This document shows positions 45,015-55,423 of a DNA stretch of 64,000 nt, piece by piece. Source of the DNA: Plazaster borealis (taxonomy: Eukaryota; Echinodermata; Asteroidea; Forcipulatida; Labidiasteridae). Location: NCBI GenBank assembly GCA_021014325.1, contig CM037471.1, positions 16,946,818-17,010,817 of the forward strand, written 5' to 3'. Position numbers and translations under genes: made by a program. The stretch's first letter is position 1; each line of letters starts with the position of its first letter. The notes below the pieces were generated by a model, which had not been told where the DNA came from, searched no databases, and saw nothing but the letters and a program-made list of their open reading frames with translations.

Positions 45015-45312
45015 CTTTCAGACAATCCCGCGCAAAATGCTTGGGCCACCCATTCCCAACGTTACAATAAACATTCACTGTCCACATCCACTTTTTCTCC
45101 CCGTGTCCCCCCCCCCCCACAAAAACATCCTTGCTGTTTTTAGCGCCCTACTCAGCGGTAAATGGACATTCAGTGTTTTTGGACATTCATAGTCTTTTTA
45201 AAGCCTTATTTTGTATTTAAAAAAAAAAAAAAAATCACGCTGAAAAATTTTCAGACAATCCCAGCCAAAATGCTTGGGCCACCATTCCCTGTCTGACAAT
45301 AAACATTCTCTC
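45015..45312. repeat. direct duplication of a 65-bp block
   Basis: 45017-45083 and 45246-45306 both read tttcagacaatccc, then caaaatgcttgggccac, ccattccc and caataaacattc, each followed by a C-run and ccccgtc(c/t). The spacing is about 230 bp; between them is a poly-A run (45219-45234). Confidence 0.75.
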
Positions 45313-45424
45313 CCCCCCCTTGCCCCGTCCCCTCGCTCAATGTTGACTGGAACGCAGAAGACCGTGCAACAATGTGATTCAACATTGAAAGGGGGTAGGG
45401 GGGCCCAACGAGATATGGCCAGGA

Positions 45425-47095
45425 TTGTAGGTCTGACCCAGTGCTTTCGATTAGCTTCCCTGGGGCCGATTTCACAAAGAGATAAGACTAGTCTTATCTG
45501 AAGTTAGGACCAGTAACTGGTCTTAACTTAAGACTGGTCCTATCTCTTAGCATTGCCTAGGACTAGTCCTAAGTTAGGAAGAGTTTTGTGAAATCGACCC
45601 CTGGTTCAGCCTACATGTAGGTCTGACCCCGGTGCGTTCAATTAGCTTCCCTGGGTTGGCCTAGGTCTGGCCCCAGTGCTTTCAATTAGTTTCCCTGGGT
45701 CAGCCTAGGTCTGGCCCCAGTGCGTTCGATTAGCTTCCCTGGGTCAGCCTAGGTCTGGCCCTAGTGCGTTCGATTAGCTTCCCCTGGGTCAGCCTAGGTC
45801 TGGCCCCAGTGCGTTCGATTAGTTTCCCTGGGTCAGCCTTTGACCCCAGTGCGTTCGATTAGCCTCCCTGGGTCAGCCTAGGTCTGGCCCAGTGCGTTCG
45901 ATTAGTTTCCCTGGGTCAGCCTAGGTCTGGCCCCAGTGCGTTCGATTAGTTTCCCTGGGTCAGCCTTTGACCCCAGTGCGTTCGATTAGTTTCCCTGGGT
46001 CAGCCTTTGACCCCAGTGCGTTCGATTAGCTTCCCTGGGTCAGCCTAGGTCTGGCCCCAGTGCGTTCGATTAGCTTCCCCTGGGTCAGCCTAGGTCTGGC
46101 CCCAGTGCGTTCGATTAGTTTCCCTGGGTCAGCCTTTGACCCCAGTGCGTTCGATTAGCTTCCCCTGGGTCAGCCTAGGTCTGGCCCCAGTGCGTTCGAT
46201 TAGTTTCCCTGGGTCAGCCTTTGACCCCAGTGCGTTCGATTAGTTTCCCCATGGTCAGCCTAGGTCTGGCCCCAGTGCGTTCGATTAGCTTCCCCTGGGT
46301 CAGCCTAGGTCTGGCCCCAGTGCGTTCGATTAGTTTCCCTGGGTCAGCCTTTGACCCCAGTGCATTCGATTAGCCTCCCTGGGTCAGCCTAGGTCTGACT
46401 CCAGTGCGTTCGATTAGCTTCCCCGGGTCGGCCTACATGTTTGTAAATCTGACCCCAGTGTGTTCGATTAGCTTCCCCTGGGTCAGCCTTTGACCCCAGT
46501 GCGTTCAGTTAGTTTCCCTGGGTCAGCCTAGGTCTGGCCCCAGTGTGTTTGATTAGCTTCCCCGGGTCGGCCTACATGTTTGTAAATCTGACCCCAGTGC
46601 GTTCGATTAGCTTCCCCTGGGTCAGCCTAGGTCTGACACCAGTGCGTTCGATTAGCTTTCCTGGGTCAGCCTAGGTCTGGCCCCAGTGCGTTCGATTAGC
46701 TTCCCCGGGTCGGCCTACATGTTTGTAAATCTGACCCCAGTGCGTTCGATTAGCTTCCCTGGGTTGGCCTAGGTCTGGCCCCAGTGCATTCAATTAGTTT
46801 CCCTGGGTCAGCGTAGGTCTGACTCCAGTGCGTTTGATTAGCTTCCCTGGGTCAGCCTAGGTCTGGCCCTAGTGCTTTTGGTTAGCTTCCCTGGGTTGGC
46901 GTAGGTCTGGCCCCAGTGCGTTCGATTAGTTTCCCTGGGTCAGCCTAGGTCTGCCCCAGTGCGTTCCCTGGGTCAGCTTAGGTCTGACCCCAGTGCCTTC
47001 GATTAGCTTCCCTGGGTGGCTTAGGTCTGACCCCAGTGCGTTCGATTAGCTTTCCTCGGTCGGCCTAGGTCTGACTCCATTGTGTTCGAGTAGCT
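45425..47095. repeat. minisatellite, about 35 units of 40-54 bp
   Basis: Units run agcttccctgggtcagccta, ggtctggccccagtgcgttc, gatt (44 bp). Variants: a 45-bp form with cccc; a 40-bp form in which 'cctaggtctggccc' is replaced by 'cctttgacc'; and a 54-bp form with an inserted catgtttgtaaat. About 35 copies of the agtgcgttcgattag block can be counted. Between 45940 and 46380 the 45- and 40-bp forms tend to alternate, giving an 85-bp higher-order unit. The edges are more diverged than the centre. A palindromic element splits the first unit. It lies 0.9 kb before NSF exon f. Confidence 0.95.
45462..45601. mobile_element. 140-bp palindromic MITE inside the minisatellite
   Basis: Ends GGGGCCGATTTCACAAA and, inverted, GGGGTCGATTTCACAAAA. 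The inside is a chain of palindromes: agataagactagtcttatct (perfect, 20 bp), ccagtaactgg, cttaacttaag and cctaggactagtcctaagtt. It interrupts a minisatellite unit between 'ttccctg' and 'ctggttcag', so it inserted into the array; ctg may be its target duplication. Confidence 0.85.
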
Positions 47096-48025
47096 TTGAC
47101 GTCATTGTCGTGGTTCATCTGTGTCAGACTAAAGTTACCTGCTGGTGGAGAGGGTTACAATGTACTTTGTACTGACCGGGGTGCGTTACGTCACGAGGAA
47201 AAACTTTCTCATTGGTCGCCATTGTTGAGTTATTCAGTGGGACACTTTCAGGAATATTGACGCATATTTTCACCATTAAAACAGCAATTTTGTGAGCATT
47301 AAATATATTTTATTGGAGGACACGTACTATTGTATTAACCTTGGCTTGTAAAGTAGTTTAACTTTTTAGAATAATTATGTTACGATCTTTTCAATTGAAA
47401 GTAGTCCCAGTCGGCAGTCCCAAGATGCATTGATGAATGCAAAAGGAAGTTTGCGTTCAATTAGCTCTTGTCAGGGGGTAGATCCCGAATGATTACACCT
47501 GACCCACATTTGACCTTCTCTTCTGGTCCACACTGGAAGGCCTCATTTTGTGGTCTGCAGCTGATATGAAAGGAAATTGTGACATGGTTCCTGTGTATGA
47601 AATGACAGTTGATCCTTGGTCTCTTCAAATGTGAAGCTGATGATGCTCAAAATAGTTTTAAAATGAGTATATACTGAAATATTAATGCTCAGAAGAGGAA
47701 TTAGCAATGATGTATGCAATATCATTACATTTAATATTAACAGCGATGACCTGATTTTACCTTACTTCCTGCCCAAACCGGAAGTTCAAATAACAATATT
47801 TTTTGAAGGTCTATTTTTAATGTGTTGGGGTGTTAATAATGATTTGATTAGAGTTTGGTGTTAACCTATTGTTCAACTACACACTTATTGAGATACTTTG
47901 ACAATTAATTGCAAACAGTTATTTTCTTTAGTTAGAAGATTTTACAAAGTTTGTAGTAGCAAAATATTTGTTGGTTGTAAGATCACAAACTTTGATGAGT
48001 GTTGAACTTTGTTTACATTTTTCAG
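47096..48025. other. intron, no gene seen
   Basis: Contains one degenerate accggaagttcaaataac patch near 47777. Otherwise AT-rich. Confidence 0.5.
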
Positions 48026-48067
48026 GTGCCCAACATGTGAAAGGAATTCTACTCTTTGGACCACCAG
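48026..48067 (+). CDS. NSF: NSF exon f: first half of D1 Walker A
   Basis: A 42-base exon between acceptor tttacatttttcag and donor gtgaag. It completes the Gly codon and reads AQHVKGILLFGPP plus one base of the next Gly. The intron therefore falls inside the P-loop: GPPG is split after the first base of its last Gly codon, and exon g supplies the rest (GTGKT). It enters and leaves in phase 1. Such a short exon is easily missed by gene predictors, especially as it lies between a minisatellite 0.9 kb upstream and a LINE 0.9 kb downstream. Confidence 0.93.
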
Positions 48068-49000
48068 GTGAAGTTATTTTCTAACTAATTTACTAAATTT
48101 TTGACAATAAGGTTTAACATGAACACTTTTTAAATTATTTGTTGGGGTGTTTACTCTTTTGCAGTAATTAACAACAGTATTAAACTTGAACCTTCTTACT
48201 GTCTGACTCTTCAATGTACCTTGCAAATCTCATGCTTACATCAATTTTGTTCAACCTTGGATTTCCATTCCTTCCTTCAATGTGTGAAGAAAACACAACT
48301 GCACATTTTAACACTTAACAGGTTCGATTGTTTGAGTATGCACAAGGCTTGTACATTGTATATCATCCACATAGTTTTGAATGAAAGATGCACTGACACC
48401 CTTCCTCATCGAGCTCTGACACCTTTTCCGAGGACTCGCTGTCAGTATATGCAACCAAATTTATTATAAAATTGTGTTGCCTAACTCCCTGAACTCTAGT
48501 GTCTCAATACCCACTGCTTCAATGTGACAACGAAAGGAATTCATTGGACAATTCTGACAATTCACAATATTCTTATTTACAAAGTTCCTCACTACATGTT
48601 ATATGTGATGCGATCAAGCTAAATGAGTTGTTTGTCGGAAATATCATTATGGAGAAACAAGCCAAAACAGGCCAACAGGGGTGTAATTTTCAAAAACATT
48701 TGTTTTGTAAATTGAAATGCCAAAATATAGTTTATTTTATATTGGCAACTTCTTTCCCGAAATACATACAAAAGGGTTCAAATTATGTGTTTTTGAGGCC
48801 ATGCCAATCTTGGGGTTTTTTCTCGGAAAGTGCGAACAAAAAAAAATCGCAAAAAGGGCCGTAGATATGTTCAAAATTAGCTCTTATTACAATGTGTCCC
48901 CCTGTCCATACCTAGCCGTGAATGGTGTCACCCGATTGGAAAATGAATGGAGTCTCCATATAAGGGCACAATGATCCTGTATAAATTAGAATGTTCTTTT
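48068..49000. other. intron, no gene seen
   Basis: Open + frames at 48499-48864 and 48717-48974 overlap in two registers and show no motif; they may be a worn mobile-element piece. Confidence 0.35.
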
Positions 49001-49579
49001 GTTATTATTATTATTATTTATTTGACCAAGACAAACCAAACAAAACCTACAAAGAAACAATTACATTAAGAAGAAAAAAGAAGTAATCCAAACAAAAAAC
49101 AAAAATGTAAACTATAATAAACATAAAAATAAGTAAGTAGGCCCTAGATAAATAACATGTAATAAAAAGTGGAACAAATTTAACTAAATAATAGAAACAA
49201 ATAATAAAAGCAAGGGAAAAAGACAACTAGAGAGCAAAACGGATTGAGCAAGTGGAGGGTGGAGCATGCAGGAGGGGAACAAAACCAGCAAACAAGGGGG
49301 AAAAAACAAAACCGGGGAAAACAACGTCAAATCATGCGGGTCAGGGACAACAAAAGTAAACTCAATTACCGTTGCTCGGAAGTATGCTGCCCCACGCATG
49401 ACCTATTACAACAAGAGGATTAACTAAAACCTCCATGCTCAACACAAGGGACAGAAAGTTTTAACCCAACAATGGCTGTGTTCACGACCTGCATGCTCTC
49501 AAGTGAACATCTAATGCAAAACGGGGTTTAAACAGACATCTTTTATGGCAGAGAAATGGCAGAGAAATGTCGGAAGAGG

Positions 49580-51565
49580 ATGTATCACAGCAGCCTCCCG
49601 AGTGCGGGGAGGAAAAGTGTCCCACAGTCTGGGAAAATGATTGGAAGGTGAGTAGAATAGTGAGTCAGTGCGAGCAGGAAGATGACGGAATTTGAGCGAG
49701 TCAAGATGACGAGGGTTATAATGGGAATACTGGCAAGAATTGATTCGCAGTGAGAAGTGCCATGTAAATTAACCTTGAACACAAAGACACTGAGCAAATA
49801 GTCACGCCTGTTTGTTTGAGGATGCCAGTTAAGGTGCGCAGTCAGTCCTCAGAAGCCATTTCTCCGCGTCTTTGTTTCAGAGCAAGTCGAGTAGCTGTTC
49901 TTTGAACCCTTTCAAGCCGATCTTGTTGAGCTGAGGTATATGGATGCCATGCTGGAAGACCATACTCTAGGATTGGGAGAACAAGAGATTTGTACAATGC
50001 AAATATAGCCCTTAAACAGGAACACCTGGCAACTGTTCTAATGAAACCTAAGATGCGATTGGCTCTAGCTACTACGGAGGAGGTATGTGTGGCCCATGAG
50101 AGTTTGGAGTCAATTATGAGCACCAAGTACTGAAACGAATTAGTAGTTTCGATTGGAAGTTTACCTCAGCTGTAAACCTGAGGGTTGAATTGCCTTCATC
50201 TAGTGATATGCATAACTTTGGTTTTACTGACATTGAATGTCATTTCATTGACATCGGACCAGATGTTGAGCCTATTTAAGTGAAGTTGAAGCAGAACACT
50301 GCCCTGGGGCACGCTGGAAGGAATGAGAGGAGACTCCGCCCCTGAACAGAACCCGCCGTGTCCGACCCGTCAGAAATTATCTAACCAAATGCCACAACTC
50401 GCCCTGGACATCGAAAGAAGTAGCAAGTTTTTCAAGTAGGATGTGATGTGTCAAAGGCCTTTGACATGTCTTAGAAAACAGCATCCAAGTGTTTATTTAT
50501 AGCAGCAGATATAATGCGCTCAAGAACTTTACATAACAGTGAAGTAAGAGCTACAGGCCTATAATTAGACCACAATGACTTATCGCCTTTCTTATACACT
50601 GGAGTAATGTTAGCGAACTGCCAAGCATCTGGCAATTGACCAATGCTCAGCGATGCATTAAACAACAACAACAGAGAGTATGAGATAATTCTGAGGAAAT
50701 TTTGTGAAGAATACTCGGCAAGATACAATCAGGTCCAGGAGACTTTTTAGAGGGAAGCTTTTTAAGCAAATCAGCAATTTGGCTTGCAGAAACTGAAAAA
50801 TGAGATAACTCGGGAATATGCAACAAGCTCGGCGGGGGACTGTGGGGAATAGGACCCGATTGTTTACAAACAGAAGCAAAGTAATCACTAAAGGCAGAAG
50901 ATATTTTTTTCTTGGCTGGTCAGTTTACAATTGTTATGATAAAATGAAGGAGGAGGAGATTGTTTACGGCCTCTAACAAAGGACCAGAACGTCTGTTATC
51001 ACTGGATTCAAACAACAAATTAACATAATTCCAGTAAACCTTACGGAATGATTTTTGAACTGTATTACAAGCAGTTATGTACTGAATCCAATCAAGTGAG
51101 CGACCAGCTTTATGGGCTAAATTGAACAGCCTGTGTTTTTTGTTAATGAAGTTCTTCAGTTCTAGAGTAACCAAGGTGTGTGACAAGATTTTGATTTAGT
51201 GACCTTTGGGATAGAATCACGGATAGCAGCATCAAGTAAATCATTGAAGTTCACTGTTGATTCATTGATGTTGTTGGTATCTATGAAAATAGACTAGGGC
51301 ACAAGATGAATTAAGTGTCGTAGATGTTCAAAATCACCGCAGTGGGTTTGTAAAAACGTCCGAAGAATCGCTGGAAAAGGGGTAGGTCGAATAGAAAGGA
51401 AAGTAGTCTGGACAGCAAGATGATCAGAGTGGACATGGTTTTTAACAGTACAGATGGCAGAGATGAAGTATGCTCGATTGGAGAAGAGTAAATCATTGAT
51501 TGACCCCATGTTTGGATTGTTATGACAAGGTCTTGTAACTGAAAGGACGAGCTGTTCTAATAAGT
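49580..51565 (-). pseudogene. CR1-like LINE: rest of endonuclease, RT without active site, C-terminus
   Basis: After the SINE: LLEQLVLSVTRPCHNNPNMG and NHVHSDHLAV (catalytic SDH). Further: ITPVYKKGDKSLWSNYRPVA then LTSLLCKVLERIISAAINKH (RT fingers). Near 50305 VPQGSVL joins directly to LQLHLNRLNIWSDVNEMTFN, skipping the F-x-DD active site. Then KTKVMHIT, LVLIIDSKLSWATHTSSVVA, LYKSLVLPILEYGLPAWHPY and RVQRTATRLAL follow. Several frameshifts; clearly dead. Confidence 0.8.
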
Positions 51566-51960
51566 TATAATAATAATAATAGTGGCTTCTTAATATAGCG
51601 CTCAGATTAGTCACTCGGTGACGCTCAAGGTGCTTCAACATTCAGTATTTTCCTGAAAGGTATGTGGGGCTACGTTTCTGAAGTATGAGACCTACTCCTT
51701 TACATAGCACCACGTAATGGTTTACAAGGTGCTGTGGGGCAATATGCAGCCAATCAAACCAGGAACACCTGGGTTTTTTGATGTGCATTACACAACACAG
51801 GGGACCAATGGCTTTATGTCCCATCCGAAGGTCGCTGCAATAATGATCAAGTGTCTTGCTTAAGGACACAAGTGTCACTACCGGGACTCCAACCCACACT
51901 CTGCTGATCAGAAACACCAGAGCTTGAATACGGTGCTCTTATTCGCTCGGCCACGACACT
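51566..51960 (-). mobile_element. tRNA-derived SINE inserted in the CR1-like LINE
   Basis: On the - strand it starts agtgtcgtggccgagcgaat with A box TGGCCGAGCG (51944-51953). The B box is altered, ggttggagtcc (51885-51895). It has the same ccttaagcaagacacttgat body as the SINE at 23826 and ends cgctatattaagaagccact then (ATT)n at 51568-51580. LINE endonuclease sequence lies on both sides. The altered B box suggests it is old or inactive. Confidence 0.85.
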
Positions 51961-52545
51961 GGTGATATCAAGGAGTCGAGTCCGATGGGGGTTGACCGTG
52001 ATCGAAGAGGAGAAATCAACGTTGAAATCACCTGTAAAAGGAGACAGCCATCGAATGTGTCCATGTTGAGGGTTTCCATGGCCTCGGCAAGCTTAGTCCA
52101 GTAAGCCACTGTAGCAGATGGTGTTCTGTACAGTAGGCCCAGTAAAAAAGATTCTGTACCTAGCTTCATTGAAATACACTCAAGCTCAAGGTCATCATGC
52201 TCGTGAGTTGAAAGCCTGACAGGGGACAGTGATTTCTTAACTGCTGCCAAAACACCACTGCCCTGGCGTCCATGGCAACGGTCTTTACTTATGAAGACCT
52301 TACCATCAGAAAAGCCAAGAACACTATCAAGATCATTAGTGGAAAGCCAGGTTTCGGTGAGACATACAATGTCGGCAGGAGTTAGAGTTAAGGTAAATTT
52401 CAAGTTCTTGACGTTTGTTGCGAATACTGCGGGAGTTACAAAGTAAGCAGGAAATGTTCTTGGAATGGTTCTTAGTAGTGTTGGGTCCAGGATAAGGGTT
52501 TATGTCACCACATGCCAGAATGTGTATGGAGAAAGTAGCATAAGA
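51961..52545 (-). pseudogene. CR1-like LINE: leader and endonuclease N-terminal part
   Basis: Reads ILACGDINPYPGPNTT, in which YPGP stands where NPGP is found in related elements, then ISCLLCNSRSIRNKRQELEI. A frame change near 52400 gives ADIVCLTETWLS, FISKDRCHGRQGSGVLAAVK and LLGLLYRTPSAT (endonuclease). It is interrupted by the SINE at 51960. Confidence 0.8.
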
Positions 52546-53145
52546 TGTTCACTGTCTAGCGCCCTCGTCGATTCATAAGAAGGTCCATTGAATCTTGTAA
52601 ACAAACCCTTCGTGTAGCGATGAAACAACTTTTGCTTATCGCGGTTGGCCAGTTTGGATCATGTGACCGTATCAGGCAACATGAACACAATTCACGGTAC
52701 GTTCATGTCGCGAAGATGGCGGCTTCCACAGAATCAACTGACGGAATTGTTGCAGCTCTTTAAGTTTTTTGTAATGTTTTTGCAGCAAATAAGGTGCCTT
52801 GCCTTTGCCAATTTAATTCAAGACTATTTTACACATTCTGAGTTTGATTACCAGGATGACAGTGACGAAGAAGAAGGGGATTCTTGTGGGGAACCGATAG
52901 CGATATACGTGCAGCAGCGGTCCACTGCTTTACCAACCCCAGTCCTCATGACGTTTGCGGACAGAATTATAAGGACAAGCAGTTTGATATCCTGTCCTTT
53001 TGAAGATTATGTTTTCATTTACATTATGTGCAAACTTTAAGAGCAATTTTTCTAAACACTTGCTGCTATAGGGAATGTAAGCACGGCAAAACTATTTCAC
53101 TTTGAAAGAAAAATTGTCACTGTGGTGATGTATGTTCAATAAATA
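52546..53145 (+). other. possible small transcription unit, unknown
   Basis: A + frame (52645-53040) is open for 131 codons and includes LANLIQDYFTHSEF-type sequence (AFANLIQDYFTHSEFDYQDD then SDEEEGDS), an acidic, coding-like stretch. An AATAAA lies at 53138-53143. In another frame ATGGCGGCTTCC at 52714 has a good start context but reads only 15 codons. It abuts the 5' end of the antisense LINE. No family recognised; it could be a mobile-element N-terminus. Confidence 0.3.
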
Positions 53146-54185
53146 ACTCAACTTTAAACCTCTTTTTCTCAGCTTCATTCTCTCACGTCTCTTTGTGTTT
53201 CTACTTTCACAACTTTTGAACCAAAGGTGGTAACAACATGGGGTTTTAACAGCATTAAAGCATAGATTATGCTCTTTTCAAATGTATAACAAAATAAAAA
53301 ATGGTGGACAAATCACTCATTTTACTTGATTGCATCACATATTTACATTCAATTATTCACTGGCTCGCAGCGTGCTTATAATTATTTACAAACCTTCTTT
53401 ATTTTCAATGTATTTGCTCATTCATTTAAAGTCATTGCATGGTATGTACAATCACAATAATGATTACTTGCAGGATTCAATGCAGTTCAGTGGCTAACAG
53501 TAAAGTACATTTAAGCCACACAGTTACTATATACAACAATATTCTTTATATTCAGCAGGTCTTGGGTGGTGATTCTGGATGGGTTGGCCTAGGTGTAGTT
53601 GAGGGTGCAGAGCCTCATATTCAGTTTGGTTTTGGACTGGCATTCTCGTATTTATCTTGAATCAGTGTCCAGACAATTGCACCTCGGTTAAGAATACACC
53701 CTTAGCTTGAAACCAACAATGAACTATTTGCTCAAAGCACTTCCTTTAAATTCAATATGAAACAAAATCATGTAATACATAATTATAGTCTTCTAATCGA
53801 AATAAGCCAAATATCACTGTCCTTTATTAAGACAGTAATCATCATCTGGGACATAACTCTTTCTTATTTACTAGCCAGTTCTAGGTAATAGATCTTTCAT
53901 TCAAATCAAACAATGGCAAGTTTCAATTACAAAATAAATTATCAATGGCTAGAAAAAAAGGTGTTTTTTACTAACTAACATTAATACTGCATGGGTAAGG
54001 GAAAGGGATTTTCATTCCCGAAGCGAGCCGGGTAAGTGTGAATTAATGATTGTGTGATGTATGATTTTGTTTGTATTTTTGAACAGATTCATCATGCAGA
54101 AATAATTTGTGTGTTTAAATAGCTTTGAAGATTAAACTTTTTCAGCATTTAAAGACCACATTTTGTTCTTATTTATTTTTTCTAG
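53146..54185. other. intron, no gene seen
   Basis: AT-rich with no recognised element; short open frames only. Confidence 0.5.
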
Positions 54186-54343
54186 GCACAGGAAAAACAT
54201 TGATGGCAAGAACAATCGGCAGGATGTTGAATTCAAGAGAACCACAGATTGTTAATGGTCCTGAAATTCTCAACAAGTTTGTTGGTGAATCTGAGGCTAA
54301 TATACGCAAATTGTTTTCTGCTGCAGAAGATGAACAAAAAAAG
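54186..54343 (+). CDS. NSF: NSF exon g: D1 Walker A to second region of homology
   Basis: Acceptor cttatttattttttctag. With the last base of exon f it gives [15 protein letters not shown], completing Walker A GPPGTGKT, where Lys and Thr bind the ATP phosphates. Further on are [20 protein letters not shown] and [11 protein letters not shown], both strongly conserved in D1 (about residues 263-315). The exon ends in phase 0 after an AAG codon, where the only suitable donor is GCAAGC, a GC-type splice site. Reading through gives a stop after a few codons. The Walker B exon should follow, but I did not find it before 64000. Confidence 0.93.
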
Positions 54344-55098
54344 GCAAGCCTTTTAAATCCTTCATAAAGTTTTCTGTTTTGCGTTTTGTAGCAGGGAAAC
54401 ATTGCTTAATAAATATTATAATAATTTTTAAACACTTTGGCTCTCTTTCAGCTCATTGAACAGTAAATTATATTTTGAAACGCAAGTGACAATTCTTTTT
54501 TCTAGAGAGGACAGAAGGAACACATTTTGTTCATAATTTAGTCATATTTGTGAAGACATTGTTTAATTTACAAATTTCAGTGAACATGTTTTGTCTTAAC
54601 TCAGCATACAGTGGGCACTCCAGTGTTCTTCACAGACTTTTTTATTGGGAGGGCGGTATGATGTCGTTGGTTGGGCGCATGTCGGTATGTTGTCATCGGA
54701 CTGTCAATCCGTCAGTTTGAATGCCGACAGTCACGATGATTGCGAGGGGGTTTCGGGGAAGTCCCCACTAAAAAGAAGCTCTGTTGATTTGGTATGGCAA
54801 TGAGCTGAGACGTCTCAATTTGAAAAATCATTCAAAGTATCAAGATGATTATTTTTTTTATCGGAGAGAAACTCACCAAACATGGCAAAAAAGGCATTGT
54901 GCAAATTGTGTGGTGATTAAAGGGTTAGGACCAGAGGTACTTGGCATGAAACTGATCACTGTCATGGGAAAGAATGGATGCATTTTTTTAAAACTTGATA
55001 GAAAGCTGGGAACACTGCTAGCAAAATATCTGATAATTTACTATAAATACATTTAAGGTGTTCAAGCACTCTGAAGCAAATCTTTAAATGTATTTCCC
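54344..55098. other. intron start with GC donor; no gene seen
   Basis: Begins gcaagc. A + frame at 54784-55056 has no motif. Confidence 0.45.
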
Positions 55099-55395
55099 TT
55101 AAACACTGAACACGTTTGGTAATTGTCAAAGACCAGTGTTCTCACCTGGTGTATCCCAACATATGCATAAAATAACAAGCCTGTGAAAATTTGGGCTCAA
55201 TTGGTCATCGAAGTTGCAAGAAAATGATGAAAGAAAAAACACCTATGTTGTACAAATTTGTGTGCTTTCAGATAGAATAGGAGTCGTTTCTCACAATGTT
55301 TTATACTATCAACAGCTCTCTGTTGCTCGTTACCAAGTCAGTTTTTATGCTAATATATAATTTGAGTAATTACCAAATTTGTACAGTGCCTTTAA
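55099..55395. mobile_element. MITE copy C
   Basis: Left ttaaacactgaacacgtttg then gtaattgtcaaagaccag; right taattaccaaatttgtacag then tgcctttaa, its inverted copy. Internal blocks caacatatgcataaaataac, cctgtgaaaatttgggctca and attggtcatcgaagt match copy B. Confidence 0.8.
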
Positions 55396-55423
55396 CAACA
55401 ATGCACCATTCGTATTTGAGAAA

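Larger units (their letters stand above)
49001..52545 (-). mobile_element. CR1-like LINE, internally deleted and carrying a SINE
   Basis: Runs from about 52545 to an (ATT)n tail at 49002-49020, antisense to NSF. Order on the - strand: leader with CGDINPYPGP (about 52500), endonuclease, SINE insertion (51566-51960), rest of endonuclease, RT with a deletion of the active site, and C-terminal domain ending DSLKFRHLPARTDSLFYSPS and FPRLWDTFPP. Confidence 0.85.

Noticed and set aside
45425..47095. CRISPR array
   Set aside because: Units are contiguous with length variants and no unique spacers, in an animal gene intron; this is a minisatellite.
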